Below, one piece after another: positions 10,247 to 18,857 of a DNA stretch of 64,000 bases. The notes beneath the pieces are model-generated. The model ran no database searches. It saw nothing but the letters and a program-made list of their open reading frames with translations, and was not told the origin of the DNA. The position numbers and the translations under genes were made by a program. The stretch spans positions 47,208 through 111,207 of the forward strand of contig NZ_QXFL01000009.1 of NCBI RefSeq assembly GCF_003584125.1, written 5' to 3'. Source of the stretch: Aurantiacibacter zhengii (GTDB lineage: Bacteria > Pseudomonadota > Alphaproteobacteria > Sphingomonadales > Sphingomonadaceae). The stretch's first letter is position 1, and each line of letters begins with the position of its first letter.

Positions 10247-11614
10247 TCACCGTTCGTAGGCGCGCGGGCGTTCGCTTTCGTCCAGCGTACGATAGCGATC
10301 GCGCAGCCGCGTCTGGTGATTGGTGAGCGGTTGCTCAACGCCGTCCACGAAAACCCTGACAGGTGCAGAACTGGTTTCCAGCGGGTCTCCGTCCCAGACA
10401 ACCAGGTCCCCGTGCGCCCCGGCGCTCAGCACGCCGACACGCCCGCCAAGCCCGGCAACTTCGGCGGCAACGGAGGTAATGGTGGCAAGCGCCTCGCCCC
10501 AGGTCAGGCCGGTGGCTCCGGGAACGCGGTTCAGCGCGACCATGTTGCCCGCCTGCTGGGGCAGGTTGCGCGGATGGTCGCCGCTGGAATCGTATCCGCC
10601 AATGGCCACCCGGACGCCGGCATCGACCATGCGCCCGACATTGCTTTGCGTGGCGGCCAGTTGCTCGAACGAAACGGGCAGATCGCGCAAAGCAGCGGTG
10701 ATCACCGGAACACCGGCCGCGGCAATCTGCTCCGCCACCATCCAGCCTTCGGCAGCGCCCACCAGCACCATGTCGAGCGCGGGGAATTCCTCGCGCAGGG
10801 CAAGGGCGGTCAGGATGTCACTGGCGCGTTCCACCTTGACGTAGAGCTTCTGCTCGCCGCGCACGACAGGCACCAGAGCGGCGGCATCGAAGCGCGTCAG
10901 CAGCACGTCGCCCTGACGGTCGACATTGTTGGGCCTGCGCGAATCGAGGCCCGGGAATTCCGGCTGGCCAGCGTCGCGGCTGCCGCTCCTGCTCTGGGCG
11001 TCCTGCTCGTAGGAGCCAGCCTCATGCAGGGCGTTGCGCAGCAGCGTGTGCACCGCCGTGCGGCTGCCCCCGGCGAGGCGCGCACCGCGTTCTCCGAATT
11101 CAACCACCTGGAACGCGCGCGGATGGCGCACGGCATCGAAATCGGCACCCAGGTCCACGATCGCGCCCTGACCGCCGAAGATCGATGCGCCCGCTTCCGG
11201 CATCACGCTGGCACGGGTGACACCGCCCGCACGGCTGTAGCCGAAATCCTGCGCCATCGGGTTGATGACGGGGGCCACGTCCAGTGCCGCGCTGAAAGGC
11301 GAATCGTCGGCGTCGACATCGTTGCTTTCCGACACCGCGTCGACGTCCACGAGGCCGAGGTTGGTGACCGAGGCGAACAGGCCGGGCGTGACCCAGGTGC
11401 CGCTGCCGTCGAGGACGGTGACACCGGCAGGCACGGCCACGCCGGTTCCCGCAGCCACGACGCGGCCGTTCTGCACGACGACGGTGGCGTTCTCTATCGG
11501 TTCACTACCATCGCCAAGTGCGACCGTGGCACCCGTGATGGCGACATTCTGCGCCAGCGCGGGCGAAGCGGTCAGCGCGGCGGCAGAGGCGGCAAGAGTG
11601 AGGAGGCGCTTCAT
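10247..11614 (-). CDS. Amidohydrolase-like protein lacking the HxH metal motif
   Basis: A 455-aa exported protein (signal peptide about residues 1-22, cleavage after ALA|QN) with the composite amidohydrolase fold. Strand VLDGSGTWVTPGL is present, but where active members read GLIDxHxH this one reads GLFASVTNLGLVDV, so the first two metal-binding histidines are missing. Later metal and catalytic histidines are also not apparent (IGGYDSSGDHP replaces the usual HSD region). It may be a structural partner of the intact paralogue immediately upstream, whose stop it overlaps by 4 bp (ATGA). It is probably periplasmic and linked to peptide use. Confidence 0.85.
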   Translation of the reverse strand: MKRLLTLAASAAALTASPALAQNVAITGATVALGDGSEPIENATVVVQNGRVVAAGTGVAVPAGVTVLDGSGTWVTPGLFASVTNLGLVDVDAVSESNDVDADDSPFSAALDVAPVINPMAQDFGYSRAGGVTRASVMPEAGASIFGGQGAIVDLGADFDAVRHPRAFQVVEFGERGARLAGGSRTAVHTLLRNALHEAGSYEQDAQSRSGSRDAGQPEFPGLDSRRPNNVDRQGDVLLTRFDAAALVPVVRGEQKLYVKVERASDILTALALREEFPALDMVLVGAAEGWMVAEQIAAAGVPVITAALRDLPVSFEQLAATQSNVGRMVDAGVRVAIGGYDSSGDHPRNLPQQAGNMVALNRVPGATGLTWGEALATITSVAAEVAGLGGRVGVLSAGAHGDLVVWDGDPLETSSAPVRVFVDGVEQPLTNHQTRLRDRYRTLDESERPRAYER

Positions 11615-13005
11615 TTCACATCTCCTTCACCCGGCTGGCCCAGCTCGAAATCGCTGACAGGCCGCATGCGCGGATCGTTCATGTCGTACATCACCGCGCC
11701 ATCGATCCAGACCATCTCGGGCCGCGAATAGATGCTGAGCGGGTCGCCGTTCCACAGCACCACGTCCGCCATCTTGCCCGCCTCCAGGCTGCCGGTCATG
11801 TCGGCAATGCCCATGGCGCGGGCAGCATTGAGGGTAATCCAGCTGATCACGTCGGCATCGGCGATTTCGATACCCATGCGACGGCCGTCGGCCTGCGCCT
11901 TGGCGGCTTCCTGGTTCAGGCGCTGGATGCCGTTCTCGTCGTCCGAGTGGATTACCACGCAGGCGCCCTGGTTGTGGATCAGCGCGGCGTTTTCCGGAAT
12001 GGCGTCGTAGGCTTCCATCTTGAAGCCGTACCAGTCGGCCCAGACCGCGCTGCATACGTCGTTGTCGCGCAGCATGTCGGCGATCTTGTAGCTTTCCACC
12101 GCGTGGTGGAACGCAGTGACCTGGTAGCCGAATTCGTCGGCCATGCTCATCACCAGCGCCATTTCATCGGCACGGTAGCAGTGGTTCTGGATCAGGATGT
12201 CGCCGTTCAGCACGCCGGCAAGGGTTTCCATGGCCAGATCACGGTCCGGATTTTCCTCGGCTGCATATTCCTGCGCCGCAATCCAGGTTTCGCGGTTAAC
12301 GGCGAAATTGCCCATGCGGGTGGAGGGCATGCGGCCGCGGCCACCATAGACACGCTTGGGATTTTCCCCGCAGGCCATCTTCATCGAATAGGGAGCGCCG
12401 GGGAACTTCATGCCCTGCACGGTGCGGCTGGGCACGTTCTTCAGCGTGACCGAGCGACCGCCCATCAGGTTGGCCGAGCCGGGCAGGATCTGCAGGCTGG
12501 TGATCCCGCCGTTGGCCAGCGCGCGGCTGAAACCGGGGTCCTGCGGCCAGACCGAATGCTCGGCCCAGACCTCTGGTGTGGTGGGGTCCGTCGCTTCGTT
12601 GCCGTCGCTGTGCGCCTGCACCGATGGGGTAGGATAGTCGCCCAGGTGCGAGTGGATGTCGATGATGCCCGGCGTCACGAAACGGCCCGTGCCGTCCACG
12701 CGGGTATATCCGGCGGGGATGGCAAGGTCCGCTCCGCCAATGCCGACCACTTCGCCGTCGGCGAACAGCACCACGCCATTTTCGATCATGCCGCCTGCGC
12801 CATCGTAGATCGTGGCGCCGACGATGGCCGTCGGCACGCCCGGATAACGCTCGTAAGTGGAGGCATAGGGCTCGTCCCCCGCGGCAGCCGAAGCGGCCAC
12901 GGCGGGACGATCATTGCCCGATGCCGCGGTGCAACCCGCAAGAGCGAGCGCTGCGGCGGTGAGGAGCAGGACGGATGGACCGCCCTTTTTCAAGTAACGA
13001 CCCAT
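11611..13005 (-). CDS. Amidohydrolase, exported lipoprotein, metal site intact
   Basis: A 464-aa amidohydrolase-superfamily enzyme related to prolidases and imidazolonepropionase. A lipobox LALAGC at about 19-24 suggests outer- or inner-membrane anchoring. The metal ligands look complete: TPGIIDIHSHLGDYP, QNHCYRAD, TAFHHAVES and VIHSDDENG. It sits between the peptide transporter gene (6-nt gap) and the degenerate paralogue (4-bp overlap), so a role in hydrolysing peptides or cyclic dipeptides before or after uptake is likely. The exact substrate cannot be told from sequence. Confidence 0.87.
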   Translation of the reverse strand: MGRYLKKGGPSVLLLTAAALALAGCTAASGNDRPAVAASAAAGDEPYASTYERYPGVPTAIVGATIYDGAGGMIENGVVLFADGEVVGIGGADLAIPAGYTRVDGTGRFVTPGIIDIHSHLGDYPTPSVQAHSDGNEATDPTTPEVWAEHSVWPQDPGFSRALANGGITSLQILPGSANLMGGRSVTLKNVPSRTVQGMKFPGAPYSMKMACGENPKRVYGGRGRMPSTRMGNFAVNRETWIAAQEYAAEENPDRDLAMETLAGVLNGDILIQNHCYRADEMALVMSMADEFGYQVTAFHHAVESYKIADMLRDNDVCSAVWADWYGFKMEAYDAIPENAALIHNQGACVVIHSDDENGIQRLNQEAAKAQADGRRMGIEIADADVISWITLNAARAMGIADMTGSLEAGKMADVVLWNGDPLSIYSRPEMVWIDGAVMYDMNDPRMRPVSDFELGQPGEGDVK

Positions 13006-13011
13006 TCTCGC

Positions 13012-14649
13012 TTATCCCTTCGGCCTGGTAGAGGGGTGAATGCCAGCTTCCTGCTGCTCCAGCCCGGCACCGGACTGGCCTTCCAGGTCATCACCCACGT
13101 CATCGTCGCCCAGCGTGTCGAGGTGCATCAGCTTCTTCACCCAGCGGGCGATGATGATGACCACGATGCCCACGCCGATCGCGACCCAGCCGATCTGTTC
13201 GTAGATGGCCATCGTGCCCTCGCGGGTCATTTCGCCATCCTCGCCGCCGGTGGCAGCGCCGATCATGCCGGCCACGAAGTTGCCGCCCGCCGTGGCGAAG
13301 AACCACGCGCCCATGATGAGCGATGCGAGGTGACGCGGGGCCAGCCGGTTCATGGCCGAGAGGCCGACCGGGCTGAGGCACAGCTCACCCGTGGTGTGGA
13401 ACAGGTAGATGCCGAACAGGAAGATCACCGGGATCAGTTCGTTCGCGCCGACCGTTGCCGCGCCCCACACGAGGACGAGGAAGCCGAAGCCCAGCTGGAC
13501 AAGGCCGAGACCGAACTTCGCCGGGGTGGAAGGCTCCAGCCCGCGGCGGCCCAGCCAGGTCCACAGGCCCGCGAAAACGGGGGCCAGCAGGATGATGTAG
13601 ATGGGGTTGATCGACTGGAAGATAGGCGCAGGCACGCCGCCCAGATCGATGAACCTGTCGGTGAAAAGGTTGAGCGAGCCACCCGCCTGTTCGAACAGGC
13701 CCCAGAACAGCGGCTGCAGCGCGATCAGGAACAGGATGGCGAACATGCGTTCACGCGGGTGCTTGTCGAGCTTGAAAGCTTCGAACAGCACATAGCCCAG
13801 CAGCGCCACGCCGCAGACCAGCATGAGCCCGCCGACGACGGACTGGTACTGGATGAGCAGCCACATGATCGCCACGCCAACGGCGCCCACGGCATACATG
13901 GTCCATTCGGTACCCTTTGCGAGCGGACGGGGCGGTTCGCCCTGGCCCAGCAACAGGGGCTTGCCGAGGATGAAGACAACCAGGCCGAGCAGCATGCCGA
14001 TGCCGGCGGCGCCGAAGCCATAGGCCCAGCCGATGGTGGTGCCCAGGTAGCCCGCGATGATCGTACCGATCGCCGCGCCGACGTTAATGCCCATGTAGAA
14101 GATGGTGTAGGCACCGTCGCGGCGCACGTCGGTACGCGGGTAAAGCTGGCCCACGATCACCGAGATGTTGGCCTTCAGGAAGCCCGAACCCACGATGATG
14201 AAGCTGAGCGCGAGCCAGAAGATGTTGATCGTCGCATCGTCCTGCCCGCCGGTCCCTTCGAACGCCATGAAGAAGTGGCCCAGGGTAAGCAGCACGGCGC
14301 CGAACAGCACCGCCTTGCGCTGACCCAGGTAACGGTCGGCCAGCCAGCCGCCCAATACCGGCGTGATATACACGAGGCTGACATAGGCGCCGTAGATGAT
14401 GTTGGAGGCGCTGTCGTTGAACAGCCAGTGCTGCGTCAGGTAGAAGATCAGCAGCGCGCGCATGCCGTAGTAGGAGAACCGCTCCCACATTTCGGCGAAG
14501 AACAGGATGTAGAGGCCCTTTGGATGGCCGCCGACTTCGGGCTGCTTGCGCGTGACAGCCCAGGCGCCTGCCAGCAGGAACAGCGCCAGCACAACGGAAG
14601 CGATCGCGACAATCCAGTCGCCCTCGTTCCAGGAGGCCAAATCTTTCAT
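13012..14649 (-). CDS. POT family proton-coupled peptide transporter
   Basis: A 545-aa inner-membrane MFS-type transporter of the proton-dependent oligopeptide family. About 14 hydrophobic helices are visible. The POT signatures are FFAEMWERFSYYGMRALL near residue 50 (the ExxERFxYY proton and peptide site) and later FGIYLFHTTGELCLSPVGLS. It imports di- and tripeptides. It is first in an operon with two amidohydrolases that probably process imported or periplasmic peptides, and it is divergent from a GntR regulator. The start follows GGGAAGA. Confidence 0.93.
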   Translation of the reverse strand: MKDLASWNEGDWIVAIASVVLALFLLAGAWAVTRKQPEVGGHPKGLYILFFAEMWERFSYYGMRALLIFYLTQHWLFNDSASNIIYGAYVSLVYITPVLGGWLADRYLGQRKAVLFGAVLLTLGHFFMAFEGTGGQDDATINIFWLALSFIIVGSGFLKANISVIVGQLYPRTDVRRDGAYTIFYMGINVGAAIGTIIAGYLGTTIGWAYGFGAAGIGMLLGLVVFILGKPLLLGQGEPPRPLAKGTEWTMYAVGAVGVAIMWLLIQYQSVVGGLMLVCGVALLGYVLFEAFKLDKHPRERMFAILFLIALQPLFWGLFEQAGGSLNLFTDRFIDLGGVPAPIFQSINPIYIILLAPVFAGLWTWLGRRGLEPSTPAKFGLGLVQLGFGFLVLVWGAATVGANELIPVIFLFGIYLFHTTGELCLSPVGLSAMNRLAPRHLASLIMGAWFFATAGGNFVAGMIGAATGGEDGEMTREGTMAIYEQIGWVAIGVGIVVIIIARWVKKLMHLDTLGDDDVGDDLEGQSGAGLEQQEAGIHPSTRPKG

Positions 14650-14803
14650 TATGTCTTCCCCGAGATGTTTATTCTTTCACCCCGCGCTCCACCGGCGCGA
14701 AAGAAGGCACCCTAGCGATTGTTTTTTGCATGTGAAGCCAAGTTGCGCCTGAAACTGAATTTTGTTTGGCCAATACCGGGCCTTTGCTTGACCTGACCCG
14801 CTG

Positions 14804-14809
14804 TATTAT
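14804..14809 (+). promoter_or_regulatory. Probable -10 box of the GntR gene
   Basis: TATTAT ends 6 nt before the GTG at 14816. The -35 region is poor (CCTTTG at 14781-14786). The flanking CTG-N8-CAG imperfect dyad (14801-14814) could be the repressor's own operator. Weak evidence. Confidence 0.3.
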
Positions 14810-14815
14810 GGCAGT

Positions 14816-15163
14816 GTGGCACCTATGGTCGATACCCGTCCCGTCTATCTCCGCCTGCGCGAGCAGATCGCCGCGGCCATCATCGATGGCAGTTACGCGG
14901 AAGGGGAAATGCTGCCGTCCGTGCGCGCCTTCGCGGCGGAGCAGGGCGCCAACCCCCTCACCGTGGCGAAAGCCTACCAGCAATTCCAGGCAGACGGCCT
15001 GATCCGCGTGCAGCGCGGCGTTGGCATGTTCGTGCGCGAGGGCGCTGCAGACCACCTGCGCCAGGCGGAGCGAGCGGCGTTCCTGCAGGAAGAATGGCCG
15101 GAAATTCGCACCCGTATCGAGCGCCTTGGCCTGACACCGGCGGAATTGCTCGATCATGCCTAG
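14816..15163 (+). CDS. GntR family regulator, YtrA-type
   Basis: A short (115-aa) GntR protein: a winged helix-turn-helix (YLRLREQIAAAI, then GEMLPSVRAFAAEQGANPLTVAKAYQ split around residues 32-62) followed by only about 35 residues, as in the YtrA subfamily, which lacks a ligand-binding domain. Such regulators usually control adjacent transporter genes, so the divergent POT operon is the natural target. The GTG at 14816 fits the -10 box spacing; ATG 14825 is an alternative start three codons in. Confidence 0.85.
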   Translation: MAPMVDTRPVYLRLREQIAAAIIDGSYAEGEMLPSVRAFAAEQGANPLTVAKAYQQFQADGLIRVQRGVGMFVREGAADHLRQAERAAFLQEEWPEIRTRIERLGLTPAELLDHA

Positions 15164-15322
15164 GCATTCCAGTTAATCTGCCATTATCAACAAATGTCTA
15201 TCATGATTGCGCTGGAGCGAAGGTTCTGGCACTTTGGAATGAATACGCGGCGCCTCGGGTCGGGCGCATGGATGAACGAAGCTGCAAGACGGTGCGGCTA
15301 GTGCCTTCAAGGGGGGATACAC

Positions 15323-15607
15323 ATGATCAGGTCCGAACTTCTCCAAGCCCTCTCGGCTGACAACCCCGACCTGCGGCCCGAGGAGGTCGAGCAGGTCGTC
15401 GATATCTTCTTCGAGGAGATTTCCCAGCGCCTTGCCGAAGGCGGCCGGGTGGAGCTGCGCGGTTTCGGTACTTTCTCCACGCGCGAACGCGATTCCCGTA
15501 CCGGGCGAAACCCGCGCACCGGCGAAACGGTGGAAGTGCCTGCCAAGCGGGTGCCTTATTTCAAGCCGGGCAAGGAAATGCGCGAGCGCCTAAATCCCGA
15601 CGGGTAG
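15323..15607 (+). CDS. ihfB: Integration host factor beta subunit (HU/IHF family)
   Basis: A 94-aa nucleoid-associated DNA-bending protein. The beta-arm region reads [20 protein letters not shown], then [26 protein letters not shown], which matches IHF-beta more than HU. It pairs with IHF-alpha (not in the window) to bend DNA at specific sites. ATG 15323 follows AAGGGGGGATACAC. A strong hairpin terminator lies 20 nt after the stop. Confidence 0.88.
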   Translation: MIRSELLQALSADNPDLRPEEVEQVVDIFFEEISQRLAEGGRVELRGFGTFSTRERDSRTGRNPRTGETVEVPAKRVPYFKPGKEMRERLNPDG

Positions 15608-15626
15608 TCGCCGGTTTCCCACGACG

Positions 15627-15678
15627 ATGAAGCAGCAGGGGCGCGGACTTTTCGAAGTCTGCGCCCCTGCTGCTTCAT
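15627..15678. terminator. Strong bidirectional hairpin terminator
   Basis: A 24-bp stem (15627-15650 with 15655-15678, only one G-U pair) closed by a TTCG tetraloop, lying between the convergent ihfB and the secreted-protein gene. TTTT follows at 15681-15684 on the plus side. The stem is much longer than typical terminators. Confidence 0.8.
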
Positions 15679-15708
15679 GCTTTTGATCGCCAGGTCAATT
15701 TCGTCAGG

Positions 15709-16110
15709 TCAGATGCGCCAGGCGACGAAATTGGCCGCGTAGCTGCGATTGCCTGCTACGGCGGTGCAGGCGATGGTGGAGAGGCGATCGTCAGCCTCGT
15801 AAAGCTGGCATAGTCCGCGCGCCTCTTCCGGCCCGCGTCCGCGCAGCACGATGGCATCCACCGTCAGCCGGTCACCGTCCCAATGGCCGCGAAACTGCAT
15901 CTGCTGGCCCGTACCGCGGGTGACGAAGGCCACGCCGCCTTCGGCCACAATGGCGCGATTGCATATGGCGAGCACCGTGCCCGTCTCTGCCGCCCGTTCG
16001 CGCACGGCATCGGGATAGGTGCAGCGACCGTCGAAAGTGTCGGGGGGCTGGGCGTCGGCCACGAACTGCGCGGCCAGCAGGAGAGCGAGGTGCAGCATGC
16101 ATTCGGACAT
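15709..16110 (-). CDS. Secreted protein of unknown function
   Basis: A 133-aa protein with an N-terminal signal peptide (MSECMLHLALLLAAQFVADA, cleavage near residue 20). The mature part of about 110 residues has four cysteines (CTYPD, AICNRAI, GLCQLYE, IACTAV) that could form two disulfides, and is rich in beta-strand-like segments. I do not recognise the family. The frame extends further upstream to 16155, but the signal peptide sets the start at 16110 or 16098. Confidence 0.6.
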   Translation of the reverse strand: MSECMLHLALLLAAQFVADAQPPDTFDGRCTYPDAVRERAAETGTVLAICNRAIVAEGGVAFVTRGTGQQMQFRGHWDGDRLTVDAIVLRGRGPEEARGLCQLYEADDRLSTIACTAVAGNRSYAANFVAWRI

Positions 16111-16270
16111 GCTCCCGATTCGCGATGCGCGCAACAGCGGTAACCATGATTCCAAGTGCCTGCGCCGCCACCGAAATTCGCGGCATCTGCGCTTGGTCCG
16201 GACATTAATCCACCCGCGCGAGCGCTAGGCCATTGCAGCGGGCGGGTGCGGATTATAGGCAGCGCGGGTA

Positions 16271-16356
16271 GCGGGCGTGGCGGAATGGTAGACGCCGGGG
16301 ACTTAAAATCCCCTGTCCTTTGAGACGTGCGGGTTCGAGTCCCGCCGCCCGCACCA
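16271..16356 (+). tRNA. tRNA-Leu (anticodon UAA)
   Basis: An 86-nt class II tRNA with encoded CCA. The 7-bp acceptor stem pairs GCGGGCG with CGCCCGC. The anticodon stem GGGGA/TCCCC encloses the loop CTTAAAA, giving anticodon TAA. A long variable arm follows, then the T-arm with GGTTCGAGTCC. It decodes UUA (and UUG by wobble), which are rare codons in this GC-rich genome. Confidence 0.97.
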
Positions 16357-16405
16357 CCCTCAACCTGACATCCCCCGTGCCGGCGGACGCATTGGCGGTC
16401 ACACA

Positions 16406-16424
16406 GGTAACCTGCCTGGTAACC
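16406..16424. repeat. GGTAACC direct repeat upstream of the PilZ gene
   Basis: GGTAACC occurs at 16406-16412 and again at 16418-16424, one 12-bp period apart, about 117 nt before the PilZ start. This is a plausible regulator site. The second copy continues as TAACCAT, a CtrA half-site-like sequence. Confidence 0.3.
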
Positions 16425-16540
16425 ATCAATTACAGGGAAATACGCATGGAAGGCCGATACTTTTGGAAGGGATGAGACAATAGGATCGCGGCTCGTCAGC
16501 AAGGGTAGCCAGCCGGCCAACCTGGAGACATGGGGATCAT

Positions 16541-17170
16541 ATGGGCAACGCCTTACACGTCGACGAGACGCAGCCTTCCGCGCGCCTCGCCTCGCCTACC
16601 GACATCGAACAGCGCGACGCGCCGCGCTACACGCTGCTGATCCGCGCAGCCAAGCTCGTCTGCGAGGCTGGCGAGTACCTGTGCGTGATCCGCGACGTTT
16701 CCGAGAGCGGGATCAGCGTGCGTACCTTCCACCGGTTGCCTGAAGCGCAAGGCATGGTGGTGGAACTGCAGAACGGTGACCGGCACGAACTGGAAGCTAT
16801 CTGGCAGGAGGAAGACCGCGCAGGGTTTCGCTTCGCTCAGCCGGTCGATACGGCCCGTATCATCGCCAGCCCCAGCCGGTTCGCCAAGCGCCCCATTCGC
16901 CTGAACCTGCATTCGCAGGCGCAGGTGCGGACGCTGGACGGGCGCTGCGTCGACGTGGAAATTGTCGACCTGTCGCAGCAGGGGGCCAAGATCACCTGCC
17001 CCTGCCGGTTCGCGCTGGACGAGCGGGTGAAGATTTCCGCCCCGGGGCTGCCGGAAACCAATGCCAAGGTGCGCTGGCGCAAGGATGGCGGATGCGGGCT
17101 GATCTTCGAGGATACCTACCAGTACGGCGACCTCGCGCGCATCGCGGCGCGGCTTCAGCGCCCTGACTGA
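16541..17170 (+). CDS. Tandem PilZ domain protein
   Basis: A 209-aa soluble protein with two PilZ c-di-GMP-binding domains. Domain 1 (about 29-105) has the arginine box RDAPRYTLLIR and DVSESG at 52-57. Domain 2 (about 116-205) has KRPIRLN and DLSQQG at 143-148. Both retain the RxxxR and (D/N)xSxxG elements, so both may bind the second messenger. There is no output domain, so it likely acts by binding a partner. A glycosylation module lies just downstream. Confidence 0.85.
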   Translation: MGNALHVDETQPSARLASPTDIEQRDAPRYTLLIRAAKLVCEAGEYLCVIRDVSESGISVRTFHRLPEAQGMVVELQNGDRHELEAIWQEEDRAGFRFAQPVDTARIIASPSRFAKRPIRLNLHSQAQVRTLDGRCVDVEIVDLSQQGAKITCPCRFALDERVKISAPGLPETNAKVRWRKDGGCGLIFEDTYQYGDLARIAARLQRPD

Positions 17171-17189
17171 GGTGGGGGCAGTCGGCGCG

Positions 17190-17206
17190 TTAACCGGCTC
17201 ATAACC
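17190..17206 (+). promoter_or_regulatory. CtrA-like box upstream of the UGM-like gene
   Basis: TTAACCGGCTCATAACC matches the CtrA consensus TTAA-N7-TTAAC with one change (ATAAC), 44 nt before the ATG at 17250. CtrA is the cell-cycle response regulator of alphaproteobacteria. Consensus match only. Confidence 0.35.
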
Positions 17207-17249
17207 ATTTTCCTTCACTCCCGGTCAGGATCAACAACCGGGGGCATTC

Positions 17250-18854
17250 ATGCATATTTCCAGCGACGGTACTGCGGGCAGCAAGGCGGGGGAAATCCAG
17301 GTCGATGTGGCCATCATCGGTGCCGGGCCTGCGGGTCTTACCGCCGGCTACCTGCTGACGAAGCAGGGCAAGACCGTCGCCATTATCGAGAAGGACGCCA
17401 CCTACGTCGGCGGCATCAGCCGCACGGTGGAGCACGAAGGCTATCGTTTCGACATCGGCGGTCATCGCTTCTTCTCGAAGAGCCAGCAGGTAGTCGACCT
17501 GTGGAACGAGATCCTGCCCGACGATTTCATCCAGCGCCCGCGCATGAGCCGCATCTATTACGAGGGCAAGTTCTACAGCTATCCCTTGCGCGCGTTCGAG
17601 GCGCTGTGGAACCTGGGCGTGTGGCGCAGTGCCATGTGCATGCTCAGCTATGCCAAGGCGAAGGTCTTTCCGCAGCGTGAAATTCGCAGTTTCGAGGACT
17701 GGACCAGCAACCAGTTCGGCAAGAAGCTCTATTCCATATTCTTCAAGACCTACACCGAGAAGGTGTGGGGCATGCCGTGTAACGAAATGAGCGCCGACTG
17801 GGCGGCCCAGCGCATCAAGGGCCTTTCCCTGTGGGGCGCGGTGATCGACGGGCTGAAGCGGTCGCTGGGCCTCAACAAGCTGAACGACGGCAGCGGCACG
17901 CAGGCCAAGACCTTGCTGGAAACCTTCCGCTATCCGCGCCTTGGCCCCGGCATGATGTGGGAAGCCGCGCGCGACAAGATCCTCGCCACCGGCAAGGGCC
18001 GCGTGCTGATGGGCCACTCGCTCAAGCTCCTGGCTCCCGACACACGGGGCGGCTGGCGCATGACGGCCGAAAGCGAGCAGGGCGAAGTGGTGATCCGGGC
18101 GAAGGACGCGATCAGCAGCGCGCCCATGCGCCAGCTGGCCGCGCGCATGCACCCGCTGCCAGAGACGACGCTGAACGCCAGCAACCTCAAATACCGCGAC
18201 TTCCTGACCGTGGCCCTGATGATCCGCAGCGAGGACCTGTTCCCCGACAACTGGATCTACATCCACGATTCCAAGGTGAAGGTAGGCCGGGTGCAGAACT
18301 TCCGCAGCTGGTCGCCCGAAATGGTGCCGGACAAGGACGTGGCCTGCGTGGGTCTGGAATACTTCTGTTTCGAGGGTGACGGGCTGTGGTCGATGGATGA
18401 CGACGATCTCGTCGAACTGGCCAAGAAGGAAATGGATATCCTCGGCCTCGTCAGCCCCGACAAGGTGATCGGCGGCGCGGTGGTGCGGCAGGAGAAAGCC
18501 TATCCCGTTTATGACGAGGATTACGCGGCCAATGTCGATGCCATGCGCACCGAACTGGAAGCGAAGTATCCTTCGCTCCACCTCGTCGGTCGCAACGGCA
18601 TGCACCGCTACAACAACCAGGACCATGCCATGATGACGGCCATGCTGACGGTGGAGAACATCCTCGCCGGTGAGCGGCTGTACGATACCTGGTGCGTGAA
18701 CGAGGACGCCGAGTATCACGAGGCAGGCGACGAGGGCGCCGAGAAGGCGCTGCCAGACAGCCGCAAGCCCGTGACCGAGGACCAGGCGGCGGCGCTGGCA
18801 TCCGTGCGCGATGTGCCGGGGCGTGTTCCCTCGCGGGACCGGAAGGCGGCATAG
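17250..18854 (+). CDS. UDP-galactopyranose mutase-like FAD oxidoreductase
   Basis: A 534-aa flavoprotein with an N-terminal Rossmann fold (VAIIGAGPAGLTAGYLL near 20-36 and the Glu-bearing end of strand 2, IIEKD) and the family segment FDIGGHRFFSKSQQV. It belongs to the amine-oxidase/UGM/PPOX superfamily; versions like this usually sit in polysaccharide or lipid-linked sugar loci. GtrA follows after 3 nt, then a large membrane protein, suggesting a role in modifying a lipid-linked sugar. The exact reaction is not determined. Confidence 0.8.
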   Translation: MHISSDGTAGSKAGEIQVDVAIIGAGPAGLTAGYLLTKQGKTVAIIEKDATYVGGISRTVEHEGYRFDIGGHRFFSKSQQVVDLWNEILPDDFIQRPRMSRIYYEGKFYSYPLRAFEALWNLGVWRSAMCMLSYAKAKVFPQREIRSFEDWTSNQFGKKLYSIFFKTYTEKVWGMPCNEMSADWAAQRIKGLSLWGAVIDGLKRSLGLNKLNDGSGTQAKTLLETFRYPRLGPGMMWEAARDKILATGKGRVLMGHSLKLLAPDTRGGWRMTAESEQGEVVIRAKDAISSAPMRQLAARMHPLPETTLNASNLKYRDFLTVALMIRSEDLFPDNWIYIHDSKVKVGRVQNFRSWSPEMVPDKDVACVGLEYFCFEGDGLWSMDDDDLVELAKKEMDILGLVSPDKVIGGAVVRQEKAYPVYDEDYAANVDAMRTELEAKYPSLHLVGRNGMHRYNNQDHAMMTAMLTVENILAGERLYDTWCVNEDAEYHEAGDEGAEKALPDSRKPVTEDQAAALASVRDVPGRVPSRDRKAA

Positions 18855-18857
18855 GCC

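Noticed and set aside
15864..16520. A 218-codon minus-strand frame running through the tRNA-Leu gene
   Set aside because: It overlaps a certain tRNA and the secreted-protein gene, and shows no motifs.
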